Notes under the pieces: generated by a model
The model's input: the letters and a program-made list of their open reading frames with translations, nothing else
Databases searched by the model: none
What the model was told of the DNA's origin: nothing
Translations under genes and position numbers: made by a program
Shown here: one piece after another, positions 47,981-56,696 of the stretch
How positions within the stretch are numbered: position 1 is the stretch's first letter
Layout: every line of letters begins with the position of its first letter
Source: DASUPK01 sp963815665
GTDB lineage: Bacteria > Actinomycetota > Thermoleophilia > Solirubrobacterales > 70-9
Direction: 5' to 3'
NCBI GenBank assembly: GCA_963815665.1
Contig: CAWFHN010000013.1
Location: forward strand, 124,001 to 188,000
Length of the DNA stretch: 64,000 nt

Positions 47981-48598
47981 TCAGCTGACTCCGTCGAGCA
48001 GGCGCCAGTTGGCTCGGAAGGCGGACTCCGCGGCTTCGACGAGGGCATCCTCGTCCTCCGGCGTCATCGCCTCCTCGATCAGCCGTCGCGACTCCTCGGC
48101 GTGAGCGTGGTCGGCCTCCTCGTGCACCCGGAAATACTCGCCGCCGGGGGCGCCGTCGATGCCGTAGAAGCGGGACAGGCCCTCGCGCTTGATGCGGGAG
48201 ATCTCCGGCTGCCCGCTCTCGATCGCGTACATCCGCGCCAGCTGGGCGAGGTAACCCTCGGGCGCCGTCCAGGCGGTCACGCAGTCGGCGGTCTCCGGCG
48301 TGGGCTCGGCGCCGATCTCGCCGCCGGCGACCTCGACGAAGTCATCCCAGAGGCCGACGTGAGCCTCCTCCTCGGCGGCGTGCGTGGACATCTCGGCACG
48401 GCGTGCCTCGGGAGCGGTCTCGGCTGTTTGGCTGCAGAGCCGCGCCAGGGCCTCGGTCGCGTGGCGGTACTGGCCCGCGTAGCGAGCCAGCTCCTCGCGG
48501 CTCAGCTCTCCGGCCGACCAACGCACGTAGAAGGGATGCTCGAGCACGTTGTGACGGGCCCGACTCTCCTCGATCCGCTGCCAAACCGCTTCGCTCAC
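47981..48598 (-). CDS. TenA/PqqC-like haem-oxygenase-fold protein
   Basis: A 205-aa all-helical protein with a GTG start at 48598 and an AAAGGAG ribosome-binding site. It has HPFYVRWSAGELSREELARY, then QYRHATEALARLCSQTAE, a histidine/glutamate cluster HAAEEEAHVGLWDDFVEV, and FRVHEEADHAHAEESRRLIEE. The H/E-rich helices match di-iron or TenA/PqqC/CADD-type proteins. Thiamin salvage is not supported by neighbours; an oxygen-using cofactor or metal enzyme is possible. Confidence 0.7.
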   Translation of the reverse strand: MSEAVWQRIEESRARHNVLEHPFYVRWSAGELSREELARYAGQYRHATEALARLCSQTAETAPEARRAEMSTHAAEEEAHVGLWDDFVEVAGGEIGAEPTPETADCVTAWTAPEGYLAQLARMYAIESGQPEISRIKREGLSRFYGIDGAPGGEYFRVHEEADHAHAEESRRLIEEAMTPEDEDALVEAAESAFRANWRLLDGVS

Positions 48599-48652
48599 CG
48601 AAACCACTCCTTTGACTACTCCGGGGACGCCGGGCAGCATACCCTCCGGCGC

Positions 48653-49474
48653 CTGCGTCCCCCGAGGCCTGACATCGCCATTCCCCCGATCCCTCCCGGC
48701 CTGGACTGGGTCGGCGAGCCCGTCGAATCGATCGACCGGTTGGCCGCGGCCAGGCCCGTGCTGGTCCACTTCTTCGACTTCGCGCAGCTCAACTCGATTC
48801 GCACCCTGCCCTACCTCCGCGCCTGGCACGAGCGCTACGAGGCCGGCGGTCTGGCAATGATCGGCGTTCACTCTCCGCGCTTCCCGTTCACCCAGGACAC
48901 CGCGGCCGTGTCCGGCGCAGTCGATCGCCTTGGGATCGACTGGCCCGTCGCGGTGGACCCCGAGTTCGCGCTCTGGCGGATCTATGAGCCGCACGGCTGG
49001 CCGGCAATCTTCCTCTGGGGGCGGGGCGGGGCGCTGCGCTGGTACCAGCTCGGGGAGGGCGAATACGGCGGCACCGAGGAGGCGATCCGAGAGGCGTTGC
49101 CGGAGACCGACGGGGACCGCGACTGGCCGCCGCCGCTCGAACCGATCCGTCCCTCGGACGCGCCCGGCGTCAACGTCATCGCCCCGACACCCGAGCTGTT
49201 CCCGGGCGGATCGACGGAGGAGCCGTGGTCGAGTGCTGAGGGAGATTCCTCACTCGAGATCGACTACGAGGCCGGCGGGGCGTATGCGGCAACCGACGGC
49301 GAGGGCCGGATCGCGATCCGCCTCGACGGAGAGCGAGCCGACGCGATCGAGGTGACGCACTCGGGGCTGCATGAACTGACCGCGCACGACCACAGCGAGC
49401 GCCACACGCTCGAGCTCGAGCCCTCGCCGGGCCTGCTCGTCTACTCGATCCAGTTCGCCCCGGCGCTTCCCTGA
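48653..49474 (+). CDS. DipZ/NHLRC2-type thioredoxin-like protein lacking both active-site cysteines
   Basis: About 273 aa. The start is uncertain: no ATG, GTG or TTG precedes the fold in frame, and the CTG at 48653 is the best non-standard candidate. The thioredoxin part follows the DipZ pattern (LRTLPYLRAWHERY, GVHSPRFPFTQD, PVAVDPEFALWRIYEPHGWPA), but where relatives have C-I-N-C, this one has Q-L-N-S (FFDFAQLNSIRTLPYL). A C-terminal beta-rich domain (VNVIAPTPELFPGG, LELEPSPGLLVYSIQFAP) matches the sugar-binding-like domain of DipZ. It is divergent from the TenA-like gene. Ordinary disulfide exchange looks impossible. Confidence 0.65.
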   Translation: MRPPRPDIAIPPIPPGLDWVGEPVESIDRLAAARPVLVHFFDFAQLNSIRTLPYLRAWHERYEAGGLAMIGVHSPRFPFTQDTAAVSGAVDRLGIDWPVAVDPEFALWRIYEPHGWPAIFLWGRGGALRWYQLGEGEYGGTEEAIREALPETDGDRDWPPPLEPIRPSDAPGVNVIAPTPELFPGGSTEEPWSSAEGDSSLEIDYEAGGAYAATDGEGRIAIRLDGERADAIEVTHSGLHELTAHDHSERHTLELEPSPGLLVYSIQFAPALP

Positions 49475-49510
49475 TCTTCAACGTCCGGCCCGGCGGCGCG
49501 GCCACCGACG

Positions 49511-50488
49511 CTAGGCGCCTGAGGCGGCGAGCTCCTTGCGGATCTCGCCGGGGAGCATGAAGCGGACGTCCTCGTTGACGGTCCTGAGCTCGGAGACGTC
49601 GTCTGCGCCGCGCTCGCGGAAGAAGGTGACGAGGGCCTCGACCAGCTCCTCGGGCGCACTGGCCCCCGAGGTGATGCCGACCGTCTCGACGCCCTCGAGC
49701 CATGCCTCGTCGACCTGCAGGTGGTTGTCGATCAGGTGGGACTGGGCGCCGTGCTCCCGCGCGACCTCGACGAGCCGGTTCGAGTTCGACGAGTTGGTCG
49801 AGCCGATCACGAGGACCAGCTCGCACTCGCTCGCCAGAGCCCTCACCGATTGCTGGCGGTTGGTGGTCGCGTAACAGATGTCGTCGGTCTTGGGCCCGAC
49901 CGCGTTCGGGAACTTCTTCAGCAGCGCGGCGATGATCGAGGAGGTCTCGTCGACCGAGAGGGTGGTCTGGGTGATGTAGGCGATCCGGTCCGGGTCGTCG
50001 ACCTCGAGGGTGTCGACGTCGGACTCGGTCTGGACGAGGACCGTGCGCTCAGGTGCCTCACCGGTGGTGCCCTCGACCTCCTCGTGACCCTCGTGGCCGA
50101 TCAGGACGATCGTGTAGCCCTCGGCGGCGAACTTGCGGGCCTCGACGTGGACCTTGGTGACCAGCGGGCAGGTCGCATCGATCGTGCGGAGGCGGCGCCT
50201 CTCGGCGTTCTCGTGGACGCTCGGGGCCACACCGTGGGCGGAGAAGACGACCATCTCACCCTCGGGCACCTCGGTCTCCTCCTCGACGAAGACCGCACCC
50301 CGCTTCTCCAGCTGCTGCACCACGTGCTTGTTGTGCACGATCTCCTTGCGCACGTATACGGGCTCGCCGTAGAGATCGAGCGCGTGCTCGACCGTCTGCA
50401 CGGCGCGATCGACGCCCGCGCAGTAACCGCGTGGGGCCGCGAGCAGGACCTTGGAGGGACCCGCGAGGGTGTTCTGGGAGGACGACAT
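49511..50488 (-). CDS. ispH: 4-hydroxy-3-methylbut-2-enyl diphosphate reductase IspH
   Basis: A 325-aa LytB/IspH with three cluster cysteines: PRGYCAGVDRAVQ, DATCPLVTKVHVE and DICYATTNRQQSV. The proton-delivery glutamate sits in the TTLSVDETSS region, and the substrate-binding AHGVAPSVHEN motif is present. It makes IPP and DMAPP in the last step of the MEP pathway using a [4Fe-4S] cluster. The ATG at 50488 gives the normal length; an in-frame upward extension is rejected as antisense to the acyltransferase gene. Divergent from that gene. Confidence 0.95.
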   Translation of the reverse strand: MSSSQNTLAGPSKVLLAAPRGYCAGVDRAVQTVEHALDLYGEPVYVRKEIVHNKHVVQQLEKRGAVFVEEETEVPEGEMVVFSAHGVAPSVHENAERRRLRTIDATCPLVTKVHVEARKFAAEGYTIVLIGHEGHEEVEGTTGEAPERTVLVQTESDVDTLEVDDPDRIAYITQTTLSVDETSSIIAALLKKFPNAVGPKTDDICYATTNRQQSVRALASECELVLVIGSTNSSNSNRLVEVAREHGAQSHLIDNHLQVDEAWLEGVETVGITSGASAPEELVEALVTFFRERGADDVSELRTVNEDVRFMLPGEIRKELAASGA

Positions 50489-50529
50489 GCGGCTCGAGCG
50501 AAGGGTAGCGGCCGTGTGCGCCGAGGGGC

Positions 50530-50535
50530 TAGGCT
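50530..50535 (+). promoter_or_regulatory. Putative -10 hexamer TAGGCT for the acyltransferase gene
   Basis: GCTAGGCT ends 8 nt before the ATG at 50544 in the 55-bp divergent gap with ispH; no Shine-Dalgarno sequence. Confidence 0.4.
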
Positions 50536-50543
50536 TGCGCTCG

Positions 50544-51989
50544 ATGGCACAGGGACACATGGACCGCCTGAGCTCGATCGACGCGTCGTTCCTGACGAAC
50601 GAGAGCTCGAACGCGCACATGCACGTCGGGGCGATCCTGATCTTCGAAGGGCCGCCGCCCGCATACCCCGATTTCCTGGAGCACGTGAACAGCCGCCTGC
50701 ACCTCGTCCCGCGCTTCCGCCAGAAGCTGGCGTTCCCACCGGTGGAGACCGGCCGGCCGTTCTGGATCGACGACCCGCACTTCCACCTCGCGTACCACGT
50801 GCGCCACTCGGCGCTCCCCGCCCCCGGCTCCGAGGAGCAGCTCCGCAACATCGCCGGGCGGCTCTTCTCGCAGGCGCTCGACCGCTCCAAGCCGCTCTGG
50901 GAGCTGTGGCTCGTTCAGGGATTGGAGCGCAACCGGTTCGCGATCGTGACCAAGACCCACCATGCGCTTGTCGATGGGGTGTCGGGCGTCGACATCGCCA
51001 CCGTCCTCTTCGACTTGAAGCCGGTGCCCGAGCCGATCGAGCCCGACCGAGACTGGGTGCCGCAGCCTCCCCCCTCCTCCGCCGAGCTGGCGGCCCGGGG
51101 CATCGCCGAGCTCGGTGAGACCCCCTTCAAGCTGACCCGGCGGGCGCTTCGCGCGGCCGGCCACCCCGCCCGGACCGCACGCAAGGTCGTCGAGGCCGGC
51201 GAGGCGCTGGCGGAAGTCGGCTGGAACTTCACCAACCCCGCTCCGGAGGTTCCGCTCAACAACGAGATCGGCTCCCACCGCCGCTTCGCCTGGACCCGCT
51301 CGGAGCTCGGCGACTTCAAGCGAATCAAGGACGCGCTCGGCGGGACCGTCAACGACGTCGTCCTCACGGTGGTCAGCGGGGCGCTGCGGAGCTGGCTCCG
51401 GAGCCGCGGCGTGAAGACCGAGGGGCTCGAGCTGCGGGCCCTCGTCCCGGTCTCGATCCGCACCGAGGATGAGCACGGACAGCTCGGCAACCGGATCGCC
51501 GCCATGCGCGGCCCGCTGCCGGTCTACATCGAGGATCCGGTCAAGCGGCTGGATGCGGTCCGCCGCGCGATGGGGAGCCTCAAGGAGTCGAAGCAGGCTC
51601 TCGGCGCCGAGGTGATCTCGCGATTCAACGACTTCGCCCCGCCGACGCTGCTCGCCCAGGCATCGCGGATCAACTTCTCCACCCGTCTCTTCAACCTGAT
51701 CGTCACGAACGTCCCAGGGCCGCAGGTCCCGCTGTACGTGCTCGGGCGCGAGCTCCAGGACGTCTTCCCGGTCGCCTTCCTGCCCGAGAACCACGCCCTC
51801 GCCATCGCGATCATGTCCTACAACGGCGGCATCGACTTCGGGCTGCTCGGGGACTACGACGGCATGGAGGACATCGACTTGCTCGCCACCGGGCTGTCGG
51901 AGTCGCTGGGCGACCTGCTCGCAGCCGCCGAAGCCGCCGAGGCCCGCTCCCAGGCCAACCTGGCCGCCGGCGCGGACCTGCCGGGGTAG
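50544..51989 (+). CDS. WS/DGAT family wax ester synthase/diacylglycerol acyltransferase
   Basis: A 481-aa acyltransferase. The catalytic HHxxxDG is in TKTHHALVDGVSG. It starts DRLSSIDASFLTNESSNAHM and has PLWELWLVQGLERNRF, the second-domain NDVVLTVVSGALRSWL and the C-terminal NVPGPQVPLYVLGREL block. It joins acyl-CoA to diacylglycerol or a fatty alcohol, building storage lipid; such genes are common in actinobacteria. An ATG at 50559 (MDRLSSID) is an equally possible start. The gene stands alone. Confidence 0.9.
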   Translation: MAQGHMDRLSSIDASFLTNESSNAHMHVGAILIFEGPPPAYPDFLEHVNSRLHLVPRFRQKLAFPPVETGRPFWIDDPHFHLAYHVRHSALPAPGSEEQLRNIAGRLFSQALDRSKPLWELWLVQGLERNRFAIVTKTHHALVDGVSGVDIATVLFDLKPVPEPIEPDRDWVPQPPPSSAELAARGIAELGETPFKLTRRALRAAGHPARTARKVVEAGEALAEVGWNFTNPAPEVPLNNEIGSHRRFAWTRSELGDFKRIKDALGGTVNDVVLTVVSGALRSWLRSRGVKTEGLELRALVPVSIRTEDEHGQLGNRIAAMRGPLPVYIEDPVKRLDAVRRAMGSLKESKQALGAEVISRFNDFAPPTLLAQASRINFSTRLFNLIVTNVPGPQVPLYVLGRELQDVFPVAFLPENHALAIAIMSYNGGIDFGLLGDYDGMEDIDLLATGLSESLGDLLAAAEAAEARSQANLAAGADLPG

Positions 51990-53708
51990 CTAGGGCTTTC
52001 GTTTGAGCTTCGCGTCCGGTGTGACGGGGGGCGCTTCACGGTTCCCGGCGTAGTCGACCGCAACCGAGTAGAACCGGTAGCGACGGCGACGCTTGGCGCG
52101 GAAGCGGAGCTTTCCCTTGCTGGTCTTGCCGATCGCGTGGTAGCGACCGCCGTTCGCCGACGCGAACACCGCGACCTTCTTGACGCCGGCGGCGGGCGGA
52201 TTCACGCAGCCTCCGCTCGGCTGTGGATCGTTCCGCTCGATCTTCAGGACGACCGCCCGGTGCCGGGCTCTCCTCGCGCGGAGGATCCTGGACGTCGGAG
52301 GATCGATATCCGCGCCCGTGGCGGCCGCGAGCGCTTGATCGGCCCTGATCAGTCCCCAGCCGATGCCGTCTCCGTAGGAGCCGCAGTGGCTGGCCGTCGC
52401 CTTGATCACGTGGACGACCTGGGTGTTCGGCATGTCGGGCTTCACCGACCGGATCAGCGCGGCGAGGCCGGCGACCTGAGGGGTGGCCATGCTCGTGCCC
52501 ACCAGGTAGGCGAAACGGTCGTCGCCGTTGACCGTGGTGCGACCGCCGACTGAGTCGTCGCTGACGCTGTTCGCGGGCCAGGCCGAGAGGATGCCCTGCT
52601 GCCCGGTGCTGCCCAGGTTCGAGGCGGCACCGAACGCGGCGACCGAGACGCGGCTGGTTGACTCGGCAAACCCGGCCAGGGTCCCGTCGTACTTCGCCGC
52701 GGTGACGACCAGCCCACGGTCGGCGTCGGCCACCGGGCCTGAACCGAGCGGCTGCATCCATTCCTCGGGATACAGGCAGTTCGTTCCCAGGAGCAGGCCG
52801 CAGGACCCGCTCGGCGCCCGGTCGTTGTCGGCAGCCGCTACCAGCACGGCGTTTCGCGACTCCGCATAGCTGAGCGCCGAGGTCACCGGATCCGGCGGGC
52901 AACCACCGAGGCTCATGCTGATCACGTCGCTGTTTCGGTTCGCGGCGGCGGTGATCCCGTTGGCGACGTCTGAGCAGAAGCCTCGGATCTTGGCGATGAA
53001 AAGCCCGCAGTGAAAGCCCATGGAGGCGATTCCGTAGCCGTTGTCGGCGTCGCCGCAGGCGAGGCCCGCCGTGTGTGTTCCGTGGCCTTCGCTGTCGGAG
53101 GTCGGCGAGCTGCTGGTGCCGAACGACTCGGCGCCCACGATGCTGGGCGTCAGATCCGGATGACCGCCATCCACGCCGGTGTCCACCATCGCCACCTCCG
53201 CCCCGGTCCCCTTGGAGAAATCCCAGGCGCGGGGGCCGCCCTCGCGAATCAGGTTCCACTGGCCGAGGTCGCCGTTGGGCGCGTTGACGTCCTGGTGGAT
53301 GAACCCGTAGTCGTTGGGCGAATAGCGAAGCTGGGCGGGGAGGTCCGGCCGCACGGCCCGTACCCGGGGGTCGTTCGCGAGTTTGGTCCGCAAGGTCGTG
53401 AGCCCACCCGCGCCGAGGTCGACGCTCAGCGCCCCGATCTCGGCGTTCGAGGACTCGACCCCGAGGTCGTTGCGCTGGGCGACGCGATCGAGGATCCGCC
53501 GCGAGCCCACCCGCAGCTCGTGCCAGCGGGCTCGCGCCGCCGCGCTCCGCCCGCTCGGCAGCTCAGGCGTGGAGACCATGACCACCGCGCGATCGGTCAC
53601 GGGCGCAACGCCGGCGATCGCGGGCCTCGCTTGTGCCACCGCTCCCGCGGCGATCGCCACGGTCGCCAGCATGGCAATCGACAACGCCGCCCGCCTCATC
53701 CCACTCAT
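51990..53708 (-). CDS. Secreted subtilisin-like serine protease (S8)
   Basis: About 572 aa. An N-terminal signal (MRRAALSIAMLATVAIAAGA) follows the ATG at 53708; an ATG at 53741 would add 11 residues. A propeptide-like region precedes the catalytic domain: Asp in VAMVDTGVDGGHPDL, His in GHGTHTAGLACG, the oxyanion Asn neighbourhood in LVAAADNDRAPSG, and Ser in YLVGTSMATPQVAGLAALI. A C-terminal Ig-like or beta domain (about 480-572) ends with basic residues. Four cysteines in the catalytic domain may pair. Extracellular protein degradation or processing is likely; targets are unknown. Confidence 0.88.
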   Translation of the reverse strand: MSGMRRAALSIAMLATVAIAAGAVAQARPAIAGVAPVTDRAVVMVSTPELPSGRSAAARARWHELRVGSRRILDRVAQRNDLGVESSNAEIGALSVDLGAGGLTTLRTKLANDPRVRAVRPDLPAQLRYSPNDYGFIHQDVNAPNGDLGQWNLIREGGPRAWDFSKGTGAEVAMVDTGVDGGHPDLTPSIVGAESFGTSSSPTSDSEGHGTHTAGLACGDADNGYGIASMGFHCGLFIAKIRGFCSDVANGITAAANRNSDVISMSLGGCPPDPVTSALSYAESRNAVLVAAADNDRAPSGSCGLLLGTNCLYPEEWMQPLGSGPVADADRGLVVTAAKYDGTLAGFAESTSRVSVAAFGAASNLGSTGQQGILSAWPANSVSDDSVGGRTTVNGDDRFAYLVGTSMATPQVAGLAALIRSVKPDMPNTQVVHVIKATASHCGSYGDGIGWGLIRADQALAAATGADIDPPTSRILRARRARHRAVVLKIERNDPQPSGGCVNPPAAGVKKVAVFASANGGRYHAIGKTSKGKLRFRAKRRRRYRFYSVAVDYAGNREAPPVTPDAKLKRKP

Positions 53709-53782
53709 CCGAACAACTCTAGGCACGGATCGGTGCGGCACGTCGCAGTGGATGCGAGGGGCACGACCCGTTTAATGGTGGG

Positions 53783-54655
53783 GTGCCGCTCAGCGTTCAA
53801 CTGGGGCTCGTGCTCGCGGTCGCCACGGCGCTCACCTCGATCGTCGGCTTCCTCTACAAGCATCGCGGCGCGGCCGAGAGCCCAACGGTGGACTGGCGCC
53901 GGCCGCTGTGGAGCTCCGTGGTCCTCTTTCGCTCGCGGTGGTACGCGCTCGGCGTGCTGATCGCGATGGGCGGCTGGGGCCTGCACGTCGGCGCACTCGC
54001 GCTCGCTCCGATCTCGTTGGTCCAGGCGACAATCGCGGGCGGCCTGGTGTTGCTGACGGTCGTCGCCGACCGCTTCTTCGGTCACCACGTGACACGGAGG
54101 GAGTGGATCGGAGTTGCCCTCGCCGCCGCGGGCCTCGCCTTTCTGGCCGCGACGCTGGACGGTGACGCCGATTCCGCTCATTCGAGCTATGACGCGGCCA
54201 CGCTGACCGCCTTCATCGTCATCGTCGGGACGCTCGGGATCCTCGTCGCCGTTCTCGCCCGCGGCACCCCCCGGGCAGGGGCGCTGCTCGGCGCCTCCGC
54301 GGGGCTGCTCTGGGCGGCCTCGGACACGTCGATCAAGGCGCTCAGCGGGCAACTCGGTGACGAGTCGGCCGCCGCAATCGTCTTCAGCCCGCTGGCCGCG
54401 GTGATCCTGGCCGCCTCGCTGGTCGGCCTGCTGATCTCGGCTCGCAGCCTGCAGATCGGGCCGGCGGTATCGGTGATCGCAGTGACCAGCATCGCCGCCA
54501 ATGGCCTCACGATCGCCGCGGGCCCGATCGTCTTTTCCGAGCCGTTCCCCGATCACGCCCCGGGGGTGGTCGCCCGCGTGGTCGCCTTCGCTCTGGTGAT
54601 CAGCGCTGCGGCGCTGACGCCTCCGCCCCTCGAAGCCGAGGCGCAGTTGCCGTGA
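53783..54655 (+). CDS. DMT/EamA-like membrane transporter
   Basis: A 290-aa protein with a GTG start and about nine to ten hydrophobic segments in the DMT superfamily pattern (LGLVLAVATALTSIVGFLYK, GGWGLHVGALALAPISLVQA, GALLGASAGLLWAASDTSIK, PAVSVIAVTSIAANGLTIAA). It most resembles inner repeat halves of NIPA/EamA transporters. The substrate is unknown. Its stop overlaps the GTG of the FUSC-like gene. Confidence 0.7.
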   Translation: MPLSVQLGLVLAVATALTSIVGFLYKHRGAAESPTVDWRRPLWSSVVLFRSRWYALGVLIAMGGWGLHVGALALAPISLVQATIAGGLVLLTVVADRFFGHHVTRREWIGVALAAAGLAFLAATLDGDADSAHSSYDAATLTAFIVIVGTLGILVAVLARGTPRAGALLGASAGLLWAASDTSIKALSGQLGDESAAAIVFSPLAAVILAASLVGLLISARSLQIGPAVSVIAVTSIAANGLTIAAGPIVFSEPFPDHAPGVVARVVAFALVISAAALTPPPLEAEAQLP

Positions 54656-55725
54656 CGGCAGCGCGGCCGTGGTTCCTCGACACCGACGCCTGGCGCCTGA
54701 GCGGCCCACTCGGGGCTCCCCTGCGGCAGGCAGCGATCACCGCGATTCCGGTTGGCGTCGCCGTGCTGATCGACCTCGAGACAGACGAGGTCTTCTGGGG
54801 AGGACTCGCGGGCGCGACTCAGCTCGCCGGGTTCATCGCCTTCGACGCCCCGGCTCGCGTGAGGAGCGCCTGGCAGCTGATCTGCACGCCACTGCTCGGC
54901 CTGGTCGCGGCACTCGGCGTCCTCTCCACGGATCCGGCGCTGTTGGCGGTAGCGGGCATGACGATCTGCGGAATCGCAGGTGGCTACTGCGTCGCCGGCT
55001 CTCCCCGGCTCGCGGTGACCGGGATGATCACCGTGCTGGCCTTCCTGCTCGCGCAGGGCTTCATGCTCGACCCCGGCGATGCGCCACGCGCGGCAGCCGC
55101 TGCGATCGCCGGAGGCCTCATCCAGGCCCTGACTTCGGCGATCGTGTGGATGGTGTCGGACCGGCGAACCGAGTCACCCGGCTTCGCCGAGCGGGCCCGC
55201 GGCACACGCGAGGCGCTCTCCCGGAATCTCAACTTCGCTTCACCGGCACTCCGGCACTCGCTGCGGTGGGGCATCGCCCTTGGCGCATCCGTGGCGATCT
55301 ACCGGTTCGTCGATCTCCAGGGGCACGGGTACTGGATTCCCCTCACGGTTCTCTTCGTGCTCAAGCCGAGCGCCGACGACACGTGGGGGCGGATGGCCAT
55401 GCGAACCGTCGGCACCATCGCCGGCCTGTTGCTGGCCACCGGGCTCGCCGAGGGGCTCGGGAGCAGTCCCGCTCCCGTCGCAATCGCGCTGGCGGCGGCC
55501 GGCGCGTTCGCCTACGCGCTACTGGCCTTGGAGTACGCCCTCTTCACGGCCGCGATCACGGTGTTCGTCGTCCTGCTGACCGACTCACTCGGCGAGACCG
55601 CCTTGAAGGCGGCGGACCAGCGAGCACTCGGCACCGCGCTCGGGATCGCGGTTGCGGCGGTTGCGGTCCTGCTCACAACCCGGAGCGGATCGGAGCCCCG
55701 CCGACAACCCGCTCAGGTGACCTGA
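54652..55725 (+). CDS. FUSC-family (aromatic acid exporter-like) membrane protein
   Basis: A 357-aa protein with two groups of membrane helices (about residues 20-165 and 215-345) split by a short polar region, a layout typical of FUSC-type exporters. Marker segments are GGLAGATQLAGFIAFDAPAR and FVDLQGHGYWIPLTVLFVLK, then KPSADDTWGRMAMRTVGT, the FUSC-2 core. The GTG start overlaps the DMT-like gene by 4 bp, so they form an operon. The cargo is unknown. Confidence 0.75.
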   Translation: MTAARPWFLDTDAWRLSGPLGAPLRQAAITAIPVGVAVLIDLETDEVFWGGLAGATQLAGFIAFDAPARVRSAWQLICTPLLGLVAALGVLSTDPALLAVAGMTICGIAGGYCVAGSPRLAVTGMITVLAFLLAQGFMLDPGDAPRAAAAAIAGGLIQALTSAIVWMVSDRRTESPGFAERARGTREALSRNLNFASPALRHSLRWGIALGASVAIYRFVDLQGHGYWIPLTVLFVLKPSADDTWGRMAMRTVGTIAGLLLATGLAEGLGSSPAPVAIALAAAGAFAYALLALEYALFTAAITVFVVLLTDSLGETALKAADQRALGTALGIAVAAVAVLLTTRSGSEPRRQPAQVT

Positions 55726-55793
55726 GTTCGGTCCCGCTGACGGCGGGTGAGGGGCGTCGACCGCCACAGCAGCCAGCAAGATGCCCGCTGGGA

Positions 55794-56693
55794 TCAGAGC
55801 CGCGGCGTTCGGCCCGGGCGGACCGCGGCCGCCGCCGCGGCGAAGCGCTCGCCGAGCTCGGGGTCGTCGTCGAGCTCGAACACCGCGCCCAGCGCCGCCG
55901 CCCAGCCGTGGCAGAAGAGACGCCAGCCGTCGTGCACTTCGAGCCCGGTCTCGGCCGCCTGGGCGCGGGCGCGGTCCAGGAAATTCAGTTCGCCGCGATA
56001 GTTGAGCTCCCAGACGACGGCTCCCTCCGGGAACCGCGCCCGCTCGGTAATCGGTGAGCCGGGACGGTCCTTGCCGAGGCCCGTCGCGTTGACGATCAGC
56101 GAGCCGGGCGGCGCGGCGGCGATCAGCTCGTCCCAGGGACCGTCGCCCGCCCGAGCGACGATCGGCCGCGGCGCGAGGCGGGCCGCCTCGCGCAGTGCCG
56201 CATCGCTGCGGTCGGCGCATACGACCCGTACCGGCTCCGAGCGAACCGCGAGCAGATGGTGAATCAGCGCCCGGGCCGTGCCCCCGGCTCCGATGCAGAC
56301 CACCTCGCCCTCGCCTCGCGGCCAGATGCGATCGACGACGCGGCCGACCGAGATCGGGTCGCGCGCGTATCCGCGCAGGTCAGAGCCGGCCCGGCGCACC
56401 GCGTTCACCTCCTCGCAGGCGCGAGCGATCGGGTCGAGCTCGGCGAACAGCCGGTGCCCGGCTTCGAACAGCGCCACCTTGTGCACGCTGACCACCGCCC
56501 CCGCGACGCCCTCCGGGGCGCTGCGCAGCTCCTCGAGCAGCTCGACGTAGCGCACGCGGGGCGAGCCGGGCTCGACGTCGACGCCGCGCACCTCGCACGG
56601 CGTCGGCAGCAGCTCCCCCCACAGCCCGATCGCGCGATGGATCAGCGAGCCCGCGGTCCTGACGCCGACGAACCAGACCTCGGTCCCGGCCAC
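55794..56693 (-). CDS. Shikimate dehydrogenase-like protein
   Basis: A 299-aa protein with a GTG start. The N-terminal domain has EVWFVGVRTAGSLIHRAIGL, AGAVVSVHKVALFEAG (position of the catalytic lysine) and CEEVNAVRRAGSDLRGYARD, all in the AroE order. The C-terminal Rossmann domain has CIGAGGTARALIHHL and SLIVNATGLGKDRPGSP. Because it ends a sugar-catabolic cluster, it may act on a sugar-derived or quinate-like compound rather than in aromatic synthesis. It starts 3 bp after the Gfo/Idh stop. Confidence 0.8.
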   Translation of the reverse strand: MAGTEVWFVGVRTAGSLIHRAIGLWGELLPTPCEVRGVDVEPGSPRVRYVELLEELRSAPEGVAGAVVSVHKVALFEAGHRLFAELDPIARACEEVNAVRRAGSDLRGYARDPISVGRVVDRIWPRGEGEVVCIGAGGTARALIHHLLAVRSEPVRVVCADRSDAALREAARLAPRPIVARAGDGPWDELIAAAPPGSLIVNATGLGKDRPGSPITERARFPEGAVVWELNYRGELNFLDRARAQAAETGLEVHDGWRLFCHGWAAALGAVFELDDDPELGERFAAAAAAVRPGRTPRL

Positions 56694-56696
56694 GGC

